Below, in pieces: positions 1-7,377 of a DNA stretch of 28,718 nucleotides. The stretch is from Lactobacillus sp. ESL0791 (lineage in GTDB: Bacteria > Bacillota > Bacilli > Lactobacillales > Lactobacillaceae): positions 1 through 28,718 of the forward strand of contig NZ_JAQTHU010000002.1 of the NCBI RefSeq assembly GCF_029433255.1, read 5' to 3'. The notes below the pieces were generated by a model. It was not told the DNA's origin and did no database searches. It saw only the letters and a list, made by a program, of their open reading frames with translations. How positions within the stretch are numbered: position 1 is the first letter of the stretch; each line of letters starts with the position of its first letter. Made by a program: the position numbers and the translations under genes.

Positions 1-207
1 GAAAAATCTACCTCACAACTTGATAAAGCCAAGAATGGCATGAGTTACTACACTAGCGGTTTAGCCGACCTGCAAAAAGGTTATAAAGAATCTACTCAAC
101 TGAGTCAATCATATATCGACCGCCTTAAAGCCGAGGGTAAAGAATCTGAAGCTAACGCTAAACTAGAGCAACAAAAACCGAATAAAAAGAAAGAAGTGAG
201 ACAGTAA
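1..207 (+). CDS. Tape-measure remnant, 3' part of a gene that starts at 28398
   Basis: Frame 1 is open from the first base to TAA at 205-207 and encodes 68 residues. The first ~50 are charged and coiled-coil-like (QLDKAKNGMSYYTSGLADLQ) and match the N-terminal style of lactobacillus tape-measure proteins. The last dozen (EQQKPNKKKEVRQ) are lysine-rich and look unrelated. The 321 bases from 28398 to 28718 are exactly 107 codons, so the two edges join in frame into a 175-residue protein. Tape-measure proteins normally have many hundreds to more than a thousand residues. The gene sits directly before BppU (TAATG overlap), where a tail-associated lysin or endopeptidase gene usually ends. I infer an in-frame deletion fusing the tape-measure N-terminus to the tail end of that gene. 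Such a product could not set tail length. Confidence 0.75.
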   Translation, partial: EKSTSQLDKAKNGMSYYTSGLADLQKGYKESTQLSQSYIDRLKAEGKESEANAKLEQQKPNKKKEVRQ

Positions 208-1568
208 TGTCTATTCCTGTATTAACTCTTTGCACGGATAAAAATACTACTAGCGTTGACCTTGATAGAATTACCATTCGTCAATCAGAAGCAGGTCTGG
301 TTATTAATGCCAACCTCATAGATGCCGACAATAATGCCTACAACCTTAATAACTGCAAGGTCAGTTTCGGGGAAAATAAAGATGGCGGCAAGATGGTTGA
401 TGACGACAATGTAGCTATTACTGATGCCATCGCTGGCCAAATTAGTTACAAACTAAATGCTGCTGTGTATCAGGCAAGTGGTAGTGCGTGGTTCGAAATT
501 ACTAATACTGCTAATATCCTGATTGACACTACTACTAACTTCCACGTTGAAGTAATCAAACAGGCCGATCTAAACGTTGATAATGACAATTACTGGAGCA
601 AGGCCGAAGCGATGTTAACTCATATTCAAGCATTTATGAATAAAATTCAAAATGATTTGAATAGCTATGAAAGCAGTAAAACTGCTGATATCAATAGCCT
701 GGTTAGCACTACCACAGCCAGCATTAATAAACTCAGCAATGACACTAATGCAACCTTGCAAAACTATAAGGACCAACTCGCTGATTATGATGCGAAATAC
801 AAGACACTAGATGATAACTGGGCTACTGAAATAGCAAAGCTGGATGGCCAGATTGATGCAGTCAAGCAGCAGGCTATCAAAGATTTTCAAACGCAGCGAG
901 ACCAGCTTAATTCTGACTTTACTGATTTTGAAGCTGATTTAAAAGCTGACTTAAACAGCAAAATCACTGATATTAACTCAGCAATTAGCACTCTTTCTAG
1001 TACCACAATTCCTAGCCTTGAAGCTAGGGCAAATGCAATCAGTGACAAATTGGACAGCCTAAAAACTGATTTCAACAACATTGACTTCACTTCTTTTGTC
1101 ACAAAAAACGACTGGAATACATTAACTGCTAAAGTTGATGGTATGTACAGCAATGACCAGATTGATGAAAAACTGGCTCAGACAGGCAAGGTCAAAACTG
1201 TTGAAGGTGAAGAGCCTGGCGAAGATGGCAACGTGGAGCTGCTGAAAGATGGCAGTAAAATTAGTACTGCCATTGCTACTGCCAAAACTGGTGCCATCAG
1301 TGATGCTGAAGCTTACACCAATACGCAAATTGCTGCGATTCCGAAAATAGATTTATCTCCGTATGCTAAGAACACTGATCTAGTTGTTGTCAGAACTACT
1401 GCTAATACTGCTAATAGCCAGGCTATAGCTAACAAACAGTCTATTAATAATTTACAGAATCAGGTTACAGCACTTAATAGCAAGCAATATGTTTATGATG
1501 CAGGTTATGATTCAGCAGCGCTAAGTTACTCTCAAAACCATCCTGATGTGATTGTTTTTGGAAATTAG
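207..1568 (+). CDS. BppU-family phage baseplate upper protein
   Basis: This 453-residue structural protein is predicted to join the distal tail to receptor-binding components. Residues ~1-120 form the BppU N-terminal beta domain (start MSIPVLTLCTDKNT, later GSAWFEITNT and NFHVEVIKQAD). Residues ~125-300 are a long low-complexity coiled coil rich in D, N, S, K and T, which suggests a trimeric stalk. The C-terminus ends in a short tyrosine-rich segment (YVYDAGYDSAALSYSQ). The start codon overlaps the stop of the preceding fused ORF as TAATG, so translation is probably coupled. The family call is confident. The adsorption module it belongs to is incomplete here, because the distal tail and tail-associated proteins are missing. 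Confidence 0.85.
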   Translation: MSIPVLTLCTDKNTTSVDLDRITIRQSEAGLVINANLIDADNNAYNLNNCKVSFGENKDGGKMVDDDNVAITDAIAGQISYKLNAAVYQASGSAWFEITNTANILIDTTTNFHVEVIKQADLNVDNDNYWSKAEAMLTHIQAFMNKIQNDLNSYESSKTADINSLVSTTTASINKLSNDTNATLQNYKDQLADYDAKYKTLDDNWATEIAKLDGQIDAVKQQAIKDFQTQRDQLNSDFTDFEADLKADLNSKITDINSAISTLSSTTIPSLEARANAISDKLDSLKTDFNNIDFTSFVTKNDWNTLTAKVDGMYSNDQIDEKLAQTGKVKTVEGEEPGEDGNVELLKDGSKISTAIATAKTGAISDAEAYTNTQIAAIPKIDLSPYAKNTDLVVVRTTANTANSQAIANKQSINNLQNQVTALNSKQYVYDAGYDSAALSYSQNHPDVIVFGN

Positions 1569-1579
1569 AGGGAGAAACA

Positions 1580-1900
1580 ATGGCAATTTATTATAACGGA
1601 AGAAGCCACAATCATTTTTATTATGGCGGTAAAAAATGGACCCAAGATCCAGAGAGTGTTATTGGCAAAAAAATGTTTATTCCTGCTGGAACAAGAAAGG
1701 TTTTAGATTATGGTAATGGCTATGATGGTGAATTTGATACAAATCAAACTTTGACAATATTGGGTATCTATATCATGTCTGATTATTATGGGGGCCAGTA
1801 CTCAGGTAGTATTAAACTATACCAATACTTGGATATGAATATCAACCAAGGAGAACCGCATTGGGTAAACCAAACAGATGTAACCATTCTGGGAGGGTAA
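1580..1900 (+). CDS. Small phage tail/baseplate-associated protein, unknown
   Basis: This 106-residue protein starts 11 bases after BppU with a good ribosome site (GAGGGAGAAACA then ATG). It is rich in Tyr, Gly and Asn and looks all-beta (NHFYYGGKKWTQDP, GQYSGSIKLYQYLDMN, HWVNQTDVTILGG). It has no signal peptide or membrane helix. The alternating aromatic and glycine pattern resembles small SH3-like or carbohydrate-binding modules, but I cannot assign a family. Its place between BppU and the XkdX region makes it a likely tail-tip or receptor-binding accessory protein. Confidence 0.6.
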   Translation: MAIYYNGRSHNHFYYGGKKWTQDPESVIGKKMFIPAGTRKVLDYGNGYDGEFDTNQTLTILGIYIMSDYYGGQYSGSIKLYQYLDMNINQGEPHWVNQTDVTILGG

Positions 1901-1958
1901 TTAAAAGACTTATTTACTTAATACATTACCTAGCTGCTTTTTTATGAAAGGAAATATT

Positions 1959-2411
1959 ATGACAGAAACAACAAACACGGCAGCAAATGCTGCAGGTAAC
2001 TCAGTTACTGAACCGGAGAACATGATAGTTATTTATAAATCAACCGATGATGAACCATGCACACCATTTTTGGCATTTGCACCGATTAAAACAAGTTGGC
2101 CACTGGTAGCAGAAGCGCCAGATATGACTAAACTAAAAAATCCTAAATATAGTTGGCCAACACATATTTGGGTAGAATCGGATGGTGCCGCACAAGGACA
2201 GCTAATTGCACAGTTGCAGAAAACAATAGCGACGCAAACGCAGACTATTTCAGATGTAAAGCAAGACCAAACTTCCACTCAGACTACACTGACTGCCATC
2301 CAAGATACACAAACTAAGCAAACAACGGCAATAGGCCAAGTAGTAGAGCTGGTTTCTAACCTAGTGGCTAATCAAAAAAAGTCAGCAACTACTGATGGAG
2401 GTAATGCCTGA
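1959..2411 (+). CDS. Tail protein with beta N-terminus and coiled-coil C-terminus
   Basis: An upstream in-frame ATG exists at 1944, but I chose 1959 because GAAAGGA lies six bases before it. The 150-residue product has a low-complexity start, a compact middle with aromatic residues (MIVIYKSTDDEPCTPFLAFA, KTSWPLV, PTHIWVESDG) and a Gln/Thr-rich helical C-terminus (QLQKTIATQTQTISDVKQDQ) typical of trimerising tail-fibre stalks. It overlaps XkdX by TGATG, the position taken in other phages by a small baseplate/XkdW-like protein. The tail role is inferred from context and the repeat-like helix. Confidence 0.6.
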   Translation: MTETTNTAANAAGNSVTEPENMIVIYKSTDDEPCTPFLAFAPIKTSWPLVAEAPDMTKLKNPKYSWPTHIWVESDGAAQGQLIAQLQKTIATQTQTISDVKQDQTSTQTTLTAIQDTQTKQTTAIGQVVELVSNLVANQKKSATTDGGNA

Positions 2412-2575
2412 TGATTAATTTTCATGACATACTTAAGCAACTGTATATCGAATTATATCAAGCCCATGTTTATGACAATACTAAGATTGCTAATTTTGTT
2501 CAGATGGGCATAATAAATGGACAAGATTATAAAGATATTACCGGTATTGATTACAAAGTATCTGTATCAGCTTAG
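2411..2575 (+). CDS. xkdX: XkdX family protein
   Basis: This is a 54-residue protein that length-filtered gene finding would miss. It starts MINFHDILKQLYIELYQ and continues through VQMGIINGQDYKDITG. Its size, the internal MGIINGQDY...ITG segment and its place after a small tail protein and before the holin gene fit the XkdX family of Gram-positive phages, whose role is unknown. The start overlaps the previous stop (TGATG). The stop is followed at once by AGGAAGGA, the ribosome site of the holin-like gene. Confidence 0.8.
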   Translation: MINFHDILKQLYIELYQAHVYDNTKIANFVQMGIINGQDYKDITGIDYKVSVSA

Positions 2576-2583
2576 GAAGGACG

Positions 2584-2985
2584 CTGGTTACTACGGATTT
2601 CACTAATATTGACTGGGGTGTTATCTTTAATTGGCTAAGTCAGCTGGGTATCTTTGCTTGGATTGCTAGCATCTGGCAAGGTCATAGAAATAAGGTTAAA
2701 ACTAAAAAGGCATTGCTTAACCAGCTTCCACAGTTAGTAGCAGATGTAGCCACCATTACTACCTTAGTTGGTGAATTAAAGACTGGCGAAATTGAAGAGC
2801 TGCACACTAGTCTCGATGCTCTTTGTTACGAAGCAATTCAGCAAGGATTTATTACTGAAGAGCAGTTTACCAGGTTGAATCAGGTCTATAATGTGTACCA
2901 CTCGCTAGGTGGTAACGGTTCTGGAACGAAATTGTACCAACAGGCTAGCCAGTTACCAATTAAAAATACTGACGAGAAGGCATAG
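2584..2985 (+). CDS. Holin-like membrane protein, non-standard start (CTG?)
   Basis: The frame holds one hydrophobic segment (VIFNWLSQLGIFAWIASIW), a basic stretch and a helical cytoplasmic part ending QVYNVYHSLGGNGSGTKLYQ. The YH-S/A-LGGNG signature is typical of a small phage holin-like family. The membrane helix lies upstream of the only standard in-frame start, TTG at 2713, which would give 90 residues with no helix and no ribosome site. AGGAAGGA at 2574-2581 points to a start near 2584 (CTG) or 2587. No ATG, GTG or TTG occurs in frame between the upstream stop at 2550 and 2713. Starting at 2584 gives 133 residues, normal for the family. The original ATG has probably mutated. No endolysin follows. 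Confidence 0.65.
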   Translation: MVTTDFTNIDWGVIFNWLSQLGIFAWIASIWQGHRNKVKTKKALLNQLPQLVADVATITTLVGELKTGEIEELHTSLDALCYEAIQQGFITEEQFTRLNQVYNVYHSLGGNGSGTKLYQQASQLPIKNTDEKA

Positions 2986-2990
2986 AAAAA

Positions 2991-3021
2991 GGCTCGGCTA
3001 TTTTAGTCGGGTCTTTTTTTT
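2991..3021. terminator. Bidirectional rho-independent terminator
   Basis: GGCTCGGCTA and TAGTCGGGTC form a 10-bp stem with three G-T wobbles around a TTT loop, followed by eight T on the + strand. On the - strand the same stem is followed by TTTTTC. It closes the tail/holin operon and the convergent cargo gene at 3031-3729. Confidence 0.85.
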
Positions 3022-3030
3022 GTATATATG

Positions 3031-3729
3031 CTACCAACGTATTTCATTATGACCAGAATCAAGGTTATAACCCATTTCTTCTAGCTTATAAAATATATTT
3101 TCATCTGGATTATCTGGCAGATAAAATGTATCCTCATTTATAAGATGTGGGATTTCATCAATGTCTATATACAGATTAACATCTTTAAAATCATAACATA
3201 AATATGTCTCAGTTTTAAACCATTTTCTTTTTTTCTTTTCTGTATAACTACTATCAAGCAAAATAATGCTTCCACATACTTTATTTGCATTAATGAAAGC
3301 GCATGTATCATTTATATCTTTACTAGTGCTTTTTATTCCTTGGAATGTAATACGTTTAAACTCGTCAATTACTCCATCATCAATAAACTTTTGTACATAA
3401 TCGGGAACTGTATCAAATTTAAGTGTTATCCATCTAGGCACACGTATACTATTATTGCCTTGTGATACGGCTTCATCAATTTTTTTCAGTAGGAGTCCCA
3501 ATGCATAATCATATATATTATAGTAAGAATCGCTATGGCAATGACTAAAAGGTTTCTCGTTCGTATCAATAATAATGTCATCGTCGCTATAACTATATAT
3601 CCTTTTAGTATCCATTTCTTCCCATGGGTGAACAAGTATATCTCTAATCTCACTCATTACTTTTTTATTAGGCGACGCATTTATTTCTGACTGCTTGTGA
3701 GCTTCTTCTGCACTTGTTATAAAAGTCAT
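3031..3729 (-). CDS. Cargo protein of unknown function (232 aa)
   Basis: This soluble, acidic protein has no membrane segment (start MTFITSAEEAHKQSEINASP). Recognisable blocks are DDDIIIDTNEKPFSHCHSD, YALGLLLKKIDEAVSQ, IRVPRWITLKFDTVPDYVQK and a C-terminal ENIFYKLEEMGYNLDSGHN. I recognise no catalytic motif. The gene is convergent with the phage tail operon, shares its terminator, and appears to be monocistronic. A -10 like TACAAT lies about 50 bases upstream on the - strand, and the ribosome site is weak. A plausible role is a lysogenic-conversion or defence gene, but nothing in the sequence demonstrates it. Confidence 0.6.
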   Translation of the reverse strand: MTFITSAEEAHKQSEINASPNKKVMSEIRDILVHPWEEMDTKRIYSYSDDDIIIDTNEKPFSHCHSDSYYNIYDYALGLLLKKIDEAVSQGNNSIRVPRWITLKFDTVPDYVQKFIDDGVIDEFKRITFQGIKSTSKDINDTCAFINANKVCGSIILLDSSYTEKKKRKWFKTETYLCYDFKDVNLYIDIDEIPHLINEDTFYLPDNPDENIFYKLEEMGYNLDSGHNEIRW

Positions 3730-3839
3730 TTTCTTTGAGCACTTTCTTGTAAACCTTTTACTAGTTACATTGTACTACTAGCTTAGCTAAACTTGGAATT
3801 GCTAACGTAAACTCCAGAAAGATATTTAAAAAGGATTTT

Positions 3840-3865
3840 GACTCGACTATTTCGAGTCTTTTTTT
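3840..3865 (+). terminator. Orphan rho-independent terminator reading on the + strand
   Basis: GACTCGA, loop CTATT, TCGAGTC and then seven T form a clean terminator for + transcripts, yet no + gene lies directly upstream. On the - strand it covers the stop codon of the 388-aa membrane protein and lacks a T run. It may be left over from a lost + strand gene. Confidence 0.55.
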
Positions 3866-5013
3866 GCTTGGTCTATTTTTAATTTTAAGTCATATATTTC
3901 CCTTTTTAACTTTTTTTCTTTCTCTTTTCTGGCTTTTTCATCTACATTGTTATCTATAACAATGTTTAAGCCCCTTAATTCGCACTCAAGAATATATAAC
4001 TTTATTTCATCAAGTTTAATATCTCCTACTTTCAGCTTTTCTATATCTTCTTGTGCAACTTTAAAATTAAACTTGTTATCGATAATAGTGCGTTCATTAT
4101 TTATTGTATAATAGTATTTAATTACTATCGTATAGTCATCCTTTAAAAATTGAGGATTGCCTTCTTTAATGTATCTATTATAATTATAATCGTATTTATT
4201 TTTGCAACAATCAGTTGCTTTATCATCGTTTTTAAATTCATCAATGAAAACATCCTTAAGTATATTTATTATTTTTTCTCTCGAAAGAGTGGATTTTTTA
4301 TATTCTCCTACTTTCACATTTTGGATACGTGGAAAATCGATTAGTGGTTCATTATCTACAACCCTCTCTCCATATTTATTATAATAATTGGTTCTTTTAG
4401 GTGTTTTTTGCCAAATATCAATTGCAGGTTGAAGAAACAAAATTGATACTGTTGAAGAAGCATTTACAGCTAAAACTGACCATTTTGTAGGTATAATTTG
4501 TGACTCAGTAGCATTATCAATAATTTCAATTTCGGGGGTCCTTTTTTGCTCCCATCTATTATTTGATAGTGCAACTATAACTGCAGAAACAGTTCCAATA
4601 GCAGATATTAAGTCAATAATGGTATTATTTCCTATACTTTTCGTCTTGATTAGTATCAAGCTAACTATAATGGCTCCTGCTATACCACCGACAATTAGAC
4701 CCATCCATGGTTTACTAAACAGGAAAATAAACTTTCTTATACCTGACCTAATACTTTCTTCAATCTCAGTTGAAAATGTACATATAGTTATACCTAAAAA
4801 TATACCTAGAAACAGGCCTACACTTAACCCAAAAATTTGTTTAAAAGGTAAAATTAAAGTTAAAATTAATATTGCAATAAAAGCAATAGATAATAAGAAG
4901 ATAATAAAATTATTTTTCTTATTTGCATAAGCAATTGAAAACAAAGCTATGAAAAGTAAAATTATTATAGCCCACCATGGCAATTTATGCATCCATGTCC
5001 ATATTGACTCCAT
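3847..5013 (-). CDS. Polytopic membrane protein coupled to the replication initiator
   Basis: The 388-residue protein has about five hydrophobic segments in residues ~10-155 (WAIIILLFIALFSIAYA, IIFLLSIAFIAILILTLILP, LSVGLFLGIFLGITICTF, GLIVGGIAGAIIVSLILI, DLISAIGTVSAVIVAL). A cytoplasmic domain follows with NNRWEQKRTPEIEI, and the C-terminus is a Lys/Glu-rich coiled coil (EKEKKLKREIYDLKLK). Its ATG lies two bases after the rep stop codon, with AGGAGG inside the end of rep, so it is almost certainly translated from the rep message. I do not recognise the family. The membrane-plus-sensor build recalls the 205-aa protein at 11009-11626 and abortive-infection or superinfection-exclusion proteins. 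That is inference. Confidence 0.65.
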   Translation of the reverse strand: MESIWTWMHKLPWWAIIILLFIALFSIAYANKKNNFIIFLLSIAFIAILILTLILPFKQIFGLSVGLFLGIFLGITICTFSTEIEESIRSGIRKFIFLFSKPWMGLIVGGIAGAIIVSLILIKTKSIGNNTIIDLISAIGTVSAVIVALSNNRWEQKRTPEIEIIDNATESQIIPTKWSVLAVNASSTVSILFLQPAIDIWQKTPKRTNYYNKYGERVVDNEPLIDFPRIQNVKVGEYKKSTLSREKIINILKDVFIDEFKNDDKATDCCKNKYDYNYNRYIKEGNPQFLKDDYTIVIKYYYTINNERTIIDNKFNFKVAQEDIEKLKVGDIKLDEIKLYILECELRGLNIVIDNNVDEKARKEKEKKLKREIYDLKLKIDQAKKDSK

Positions 5014-5015
5014 GC

Positions 5016-6080
5016 CTATGCCTCCTGTAATTGCTTATTACTCATAGCCTCGTTATTAGCCAGCTCATTGAACAAGTTAGTCATTGTTCGATATAAATAG
5101 CCCTTTAAATTAGTGATCGGTTTATTGCTAGTTTCTGCCTGTCTAACCTTATTGAAGTATCCAAGGATCGTTTCATCAATCCTAATAATATTATTATTGT
5201 TTTCCAATTGCAATACAATTTTACAGTTTTGTTCTCTAGCTGCTTTAACAACAGATTTTTTAGCATTAAGAATGACACTAATAAATTCATGGACTTGCCC
5301 TGGAGTTTTGCAATAAGAGCTAATTCTAGCTAAACTTTGTTGACTTAAAAAGCTGGGTATAGACTTAGAATTCATAATTTCTGATGTGTGATGGACTAAA
5401 TCACGATTCTGAGCATTAATTTCTTTTTGGGTGTAATTACTTGAGGAAAAGTCCCACTCAGTAGTATCAGAATGTATCTGTTTAGTATCTAAATAATTAG
5501 TATTGTCTTGATATAGTGTTGTTTTAACACTTCCTTTATTATCAAGGGCTTGGGGCCTATTTTCTCGAGATGTCATTTTGATACTTTCTTGATTAGACAA
5601 GGCTCTTGGGGTTGAGTATCGAGATGCCATTTTAACATTTCCTTGTTTAGCTAGGGCTTTTGTCTGATTGCCTGTTTCTAAGCCTCGTTTGTTGTAAATA
5701 TCTTGAGCAGTAACATCAAGATCAGCAAGGTATAGTCTGTTAGGCAGATTCCGTTTATTTTTAGCATCAAATCCCATTTTTCTTTGATACAGAAGTCCTG
5801 TTTTTTCTAGTTCTTTTTTAACCCTGACGACTTTACCGTTTGACCAGTGCATTAATTTTTGTAGTTGTTCATTAGTAAAAATGAAATAGACGTTATTATC
5901 TTCGTCTACCCAATTATTGCGTAGAGAGTATTCTAGGCGATCTCTGAGTACCATGTAACCCAGCTTAGCCCCATCACTTAAAGTCTCATATTGTTCTCCA
6001 TAAAGTAGAACTTGCGGAAATTGATAGAACCGTGTTTGATATGCTTGCTCCGAGTTAATAAAATTAAAATCATTTGCCAT
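5016..6080 (-). CDS. repA: RepA_N-family plasmid replication initiator
   Basis: The N-terminal ~120 residues carry the RepA_N signature: FYQFPQVLLYGEQYETLSDG, AKLGYMVLRDRLEYSL, VYFIFTNEQLQKLM and VKKELEKTGLLYQRK. This winged-helix region initiates theta replication of many large Gram-positive plasmids. Residues 142-195 are three 18-residue imperfect repeats (each starting AL..Q/K), encoded by the 54-bp repeats at 5496-5657. The C-terminal ~100 residues (ITNLKGYLYRTMTNLFNELA) resemble the host-specific C-terminal domain of the family. The length of 354 aa is normal. The start follows TAGGAG, 10 bases upstream. The leader holds an attenuator and an antisense RNA. This gene is the strongest evidence for plasmid replication. 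Confidence 0.93.
   Translation of the reverse strand: MANDFNFINSEQAYQTRFYQFPQVLLYGEQYETLSDGAKLGYMVLRDRLEYSLRNNWVDEDNNVYFIFTNEQLQKLMHWSNGKVVRVKKELEKTGLLYQRKMGFDAKNKRNLPNRLYLADLDVTAQDIYNKRGLETGNQTKALAKQGNVKMASRYSTPRALSNQESIKMTSRENRPQALDNKGSVKTTLYQDNTNYLDTKQIHSDTTEWDFSSSNYTQKEINAQNRDLVHHTSEIMNSKSIPSFLSQQSLARISSYCKTPGQVHEFISVILNAKKSVVKAAREQNCKIVLQLENNNNIIRIDETILGYFNKVRQAETSNKPITNLKGYLYRTMTNLFNELANNEAMSNKQLQEA
5496..5657 (-). repeat. Three imperfect 54-bp tandem repeats inside rep: probable replication origin
   Basis: The units are 5604-5657, 5550-5603 and 5496-5549. The best conserved half reads TCGAGATG-C/T-CATTTT in the first two units, and the third shares the TTTTAACA and AAGGGC ends. They encode ALAKQGNVKMASRYSTPR and two variants. 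In characterised RepA_N plasmids the origin lies within the rep coding sequence, so these are the natural iteron candidates. Confidence 0.7.
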
Positions 6081-6116
6081 TTGTCATTATCTCCTATTAA
6101 AAATCGTGAATAAAAA

Positions 6117-6153
6117 AAGAACCAAGTAAAGCTGTAACAGCTACTTAGTTCTT
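6117..6153 (-). terminator. Attenuator hairpin in the rep leader
   Basis: On the - strand AAGAAC/GTTCTT, ACTT/AAGT and AGCTG/CAGCT stack into a ~15-bp imperfect stem, followed by seven T about 30 bases before the rep start. It lies between the rep promoter and rep, so it should stop leader transcripts. This is the standard arrangement of antisense-RNA attenuation control in Gram-positive plasmids. Confidence 0.75.
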
Positions 6154-6180
6154 ACCTTGATTTCTAATAAGATTTTCCAC

Positions 6181-6209
6181 TTGATTATGATATCGTTAAA
6201 GTATATACT
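6181..6209 (+). promoter_or_regulatory. Promoter of the antisense copy-control RNA
   Basis: TTGATT (6181-6186), a 17-base spacer and TATACT (6204-6209) give a good sigma-A promoter pointing away from rep. Predicted start is near 6216. Confidence 0.7.
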
Positions 6210-6215
6210 ATTGTT

Positions 6216-6327
6216 AATCAAAGAGGTTGGTTAATCCATCGTGGTTGTTAGGATTAATTGGCTAAGTAGTGAGCTATCACTACTAATATGAATGTCACTG
6301 CAGAGCTGTAATGGTTCTGCTTTTTTC
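6216..6327 (+). ncRNA. Countertranscript RNA controlling rep copy number
   Basis: This predicted ~110-nt RNA runs from a sigma-A promoter to its own terminator at 6300-6326 (GCAGAGC/GGTTCTGC stem, then six T). It has no ORF. Internal hairpins are TTAATCC/GGATTAA and a perfect GTAGTGA-GCTA-TCACTAC. It lies wholly inside the rep leader on the opposite strand, upstream of the attenuator. By analogy with the antisense RNAs of pIP501/pAMbeta1-type and staphylococcal plasmids, it should promote early termination of rep mRNA. That role is inferred from layout. Confidence 0.7.
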
Positions 6328-6418
6328 ATATCTTCTTTTTTATTCAATTATCAAATTGCTTGAAGTTGTCATTCTGTAAATTCAGCACAGCGACTTCGGT
6401 TTTTCTATTTACAGGAAA

Positions 6419-6447
6419 ATGATAGCATGCGGGCAAGTAAAATGCAA
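6419..6447 (-). promoter_or_regulatory. rep promoter
   Basis: On the - strand TTGCAT (6442-6447), a 17-base spacer and TATCAT (6419-6424) predict a start near 6412. That gives a ~330-nt leader spanning the complement of the antisense RNA and the attenuator. Confidence 0.65.
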
Positions 6448-6490
6448 GTAATATCTACGTCATATTTTAAAGCTGGTCGTCGATTATTTT

Positions 6491-6560
6491 TCTGCTACTT
6501 GTAACAAGTTATTAGTAACTAGAAACTTGTAATTTGTTTCTTGTAACCTGTAACAAGTGA
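6491..6560. repeat. Centromere-like repeat block upstream of parA (parC-1)
   Basis: Repeated and inverted ACTTGTAAC/GTAACAAGT units occur here (CTACTTGTAACAAGTTATTA, AAACTTGTAATTTGTTTC, CTGTAACAAGT). Bases 6524-6547 recur with one mismatch at 7595-7618, just after parB. The block overlaps the parA promoter, fitting a site bound by ParB for both segregation and autoregulation. Confidence 0.65.
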
Positions 6561-6569
6561 TGATAAAAT
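6541..6569 (+). promoter_or_regulatory. parAB promoter embedded in the centromere repeats
   Basis: TTGTAA (6541-6546), a 17-base spacer and TAAAAT (6564-6569) precede parA. The -35 box and spacer are made of TTGTAAC repeats, so ParB binding would occlude it. Confidence 0.65.
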
Positions 6570-6587
6570 GTATGAAGAGGTGATATT

Positions 6588-7376
6588 ATGACTGAGATAA
6601 TAACTATTGCAAATTTTAAGGGTGGAGTCAGCAAAACTACTACAACTGTCATGTTTTCTTATATCCTTAATGAACGTCAGAATAAGAAGGTATTGTGTGT
6701 CGACTTTGACCCCCAGAGTAATGCAACTGAAATTTTAAATAAAACTTATCCTAAACCAATTAGAAAAGCTAAAACATCATTTATCAATGGATTAAAAAAT
6801 ATGAATTTAGTTCCTGCAATTAGCAAGTTGTCTGAAAATTTGGATTTGTTAGGTGCAGATTGGGATTTGTCTCTTTTTCCAGAAGTAGCTGACAATTTTA
6901 GTAAAAACAAACAATATCTGATACTTCAAGCATTGATAAATAAAATTAAAAATCAATACGATTATATCCTAATTGATACCCCACCTACATTGTCAGTCTT
7001 TACTAATAATGCAATTCTAGCAAGCGACTATGTTGTAATGGTTATGCAAAGTCAACAACAAAGTTTCACTAGTTCAATTAAGTTTGTTTCTTATCTGCAG
7101 CAATTGCGAAAAGACTATAGTGGGAAATTTGATTTACTAGGCATAATTCCTTGCTTAATGAAAACTACAGGTACTGTAGATAAGGAAGTTCTTGATGAAG
7201 CCAAACAGACCTTAGGCAATGCAATGCTTGTAAACATTTTATACAATCGTGAGCGTGTAAAGCGTTTTGGTCGATCAGGTATAAAGAATGAGGATATTTG
7301 GGACTCACGTACTATCTATATGTATGAAATGGTGTTAAAAGAATTGTTGAGGCGTATTGAGGAAAGGAACAAGTAA
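6588..7376 (+). CDS. parA: ParA-family partition ATPase
   Basis: This 262-residue deviant-Walker ATPase segregates plasmid copies over the nucleoid. Walker A is KGGVSKTT (residues 11-18), with Ser in place of the usual Gly before the lysine, a variant seen in Gram-positive plasmid ParAs. Walker A' is VDFDPQ (38-43), and the Walker B region is ILIDTPP. There is no N-terminal helix-turn-helix, so it is a short type Ib ParA and transcriptional control should lie with ParB. The ribosome site GAAGAGGTGAT precedes the ATG. parB follows after one base. Confidence 0.93.
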   Translation: MTEIITIANFKGGVSKTTTTVMFSYILNERQNKKVLCVDFDPQSNATEILNKTYPKPIRKAKTSFINGLKNMNLVPAISKLSENLDLLGADWDLSLFPEVADNFSKNKQYLILQALINKIKNQYDYILIDTPPTLSVFTNNAILASDYVVMVMQSQQQSFTSSIKFVSYLQQLRKDYSGKFDLLGIIPCLMKTTGTVDKEVLDEAKQTLGNAMLVNILYNRERVKRFGRSGIKNEDIWDSRTIYMYEMVLKELLRRIEERNK

Positions 7377-7377
7377 T

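Noticed and set aside
4150..4930. Several + strand open frames
   Set aside because: They are mirror frames of the membrane-protein gene, with no ribosome sites and unnatural composition.
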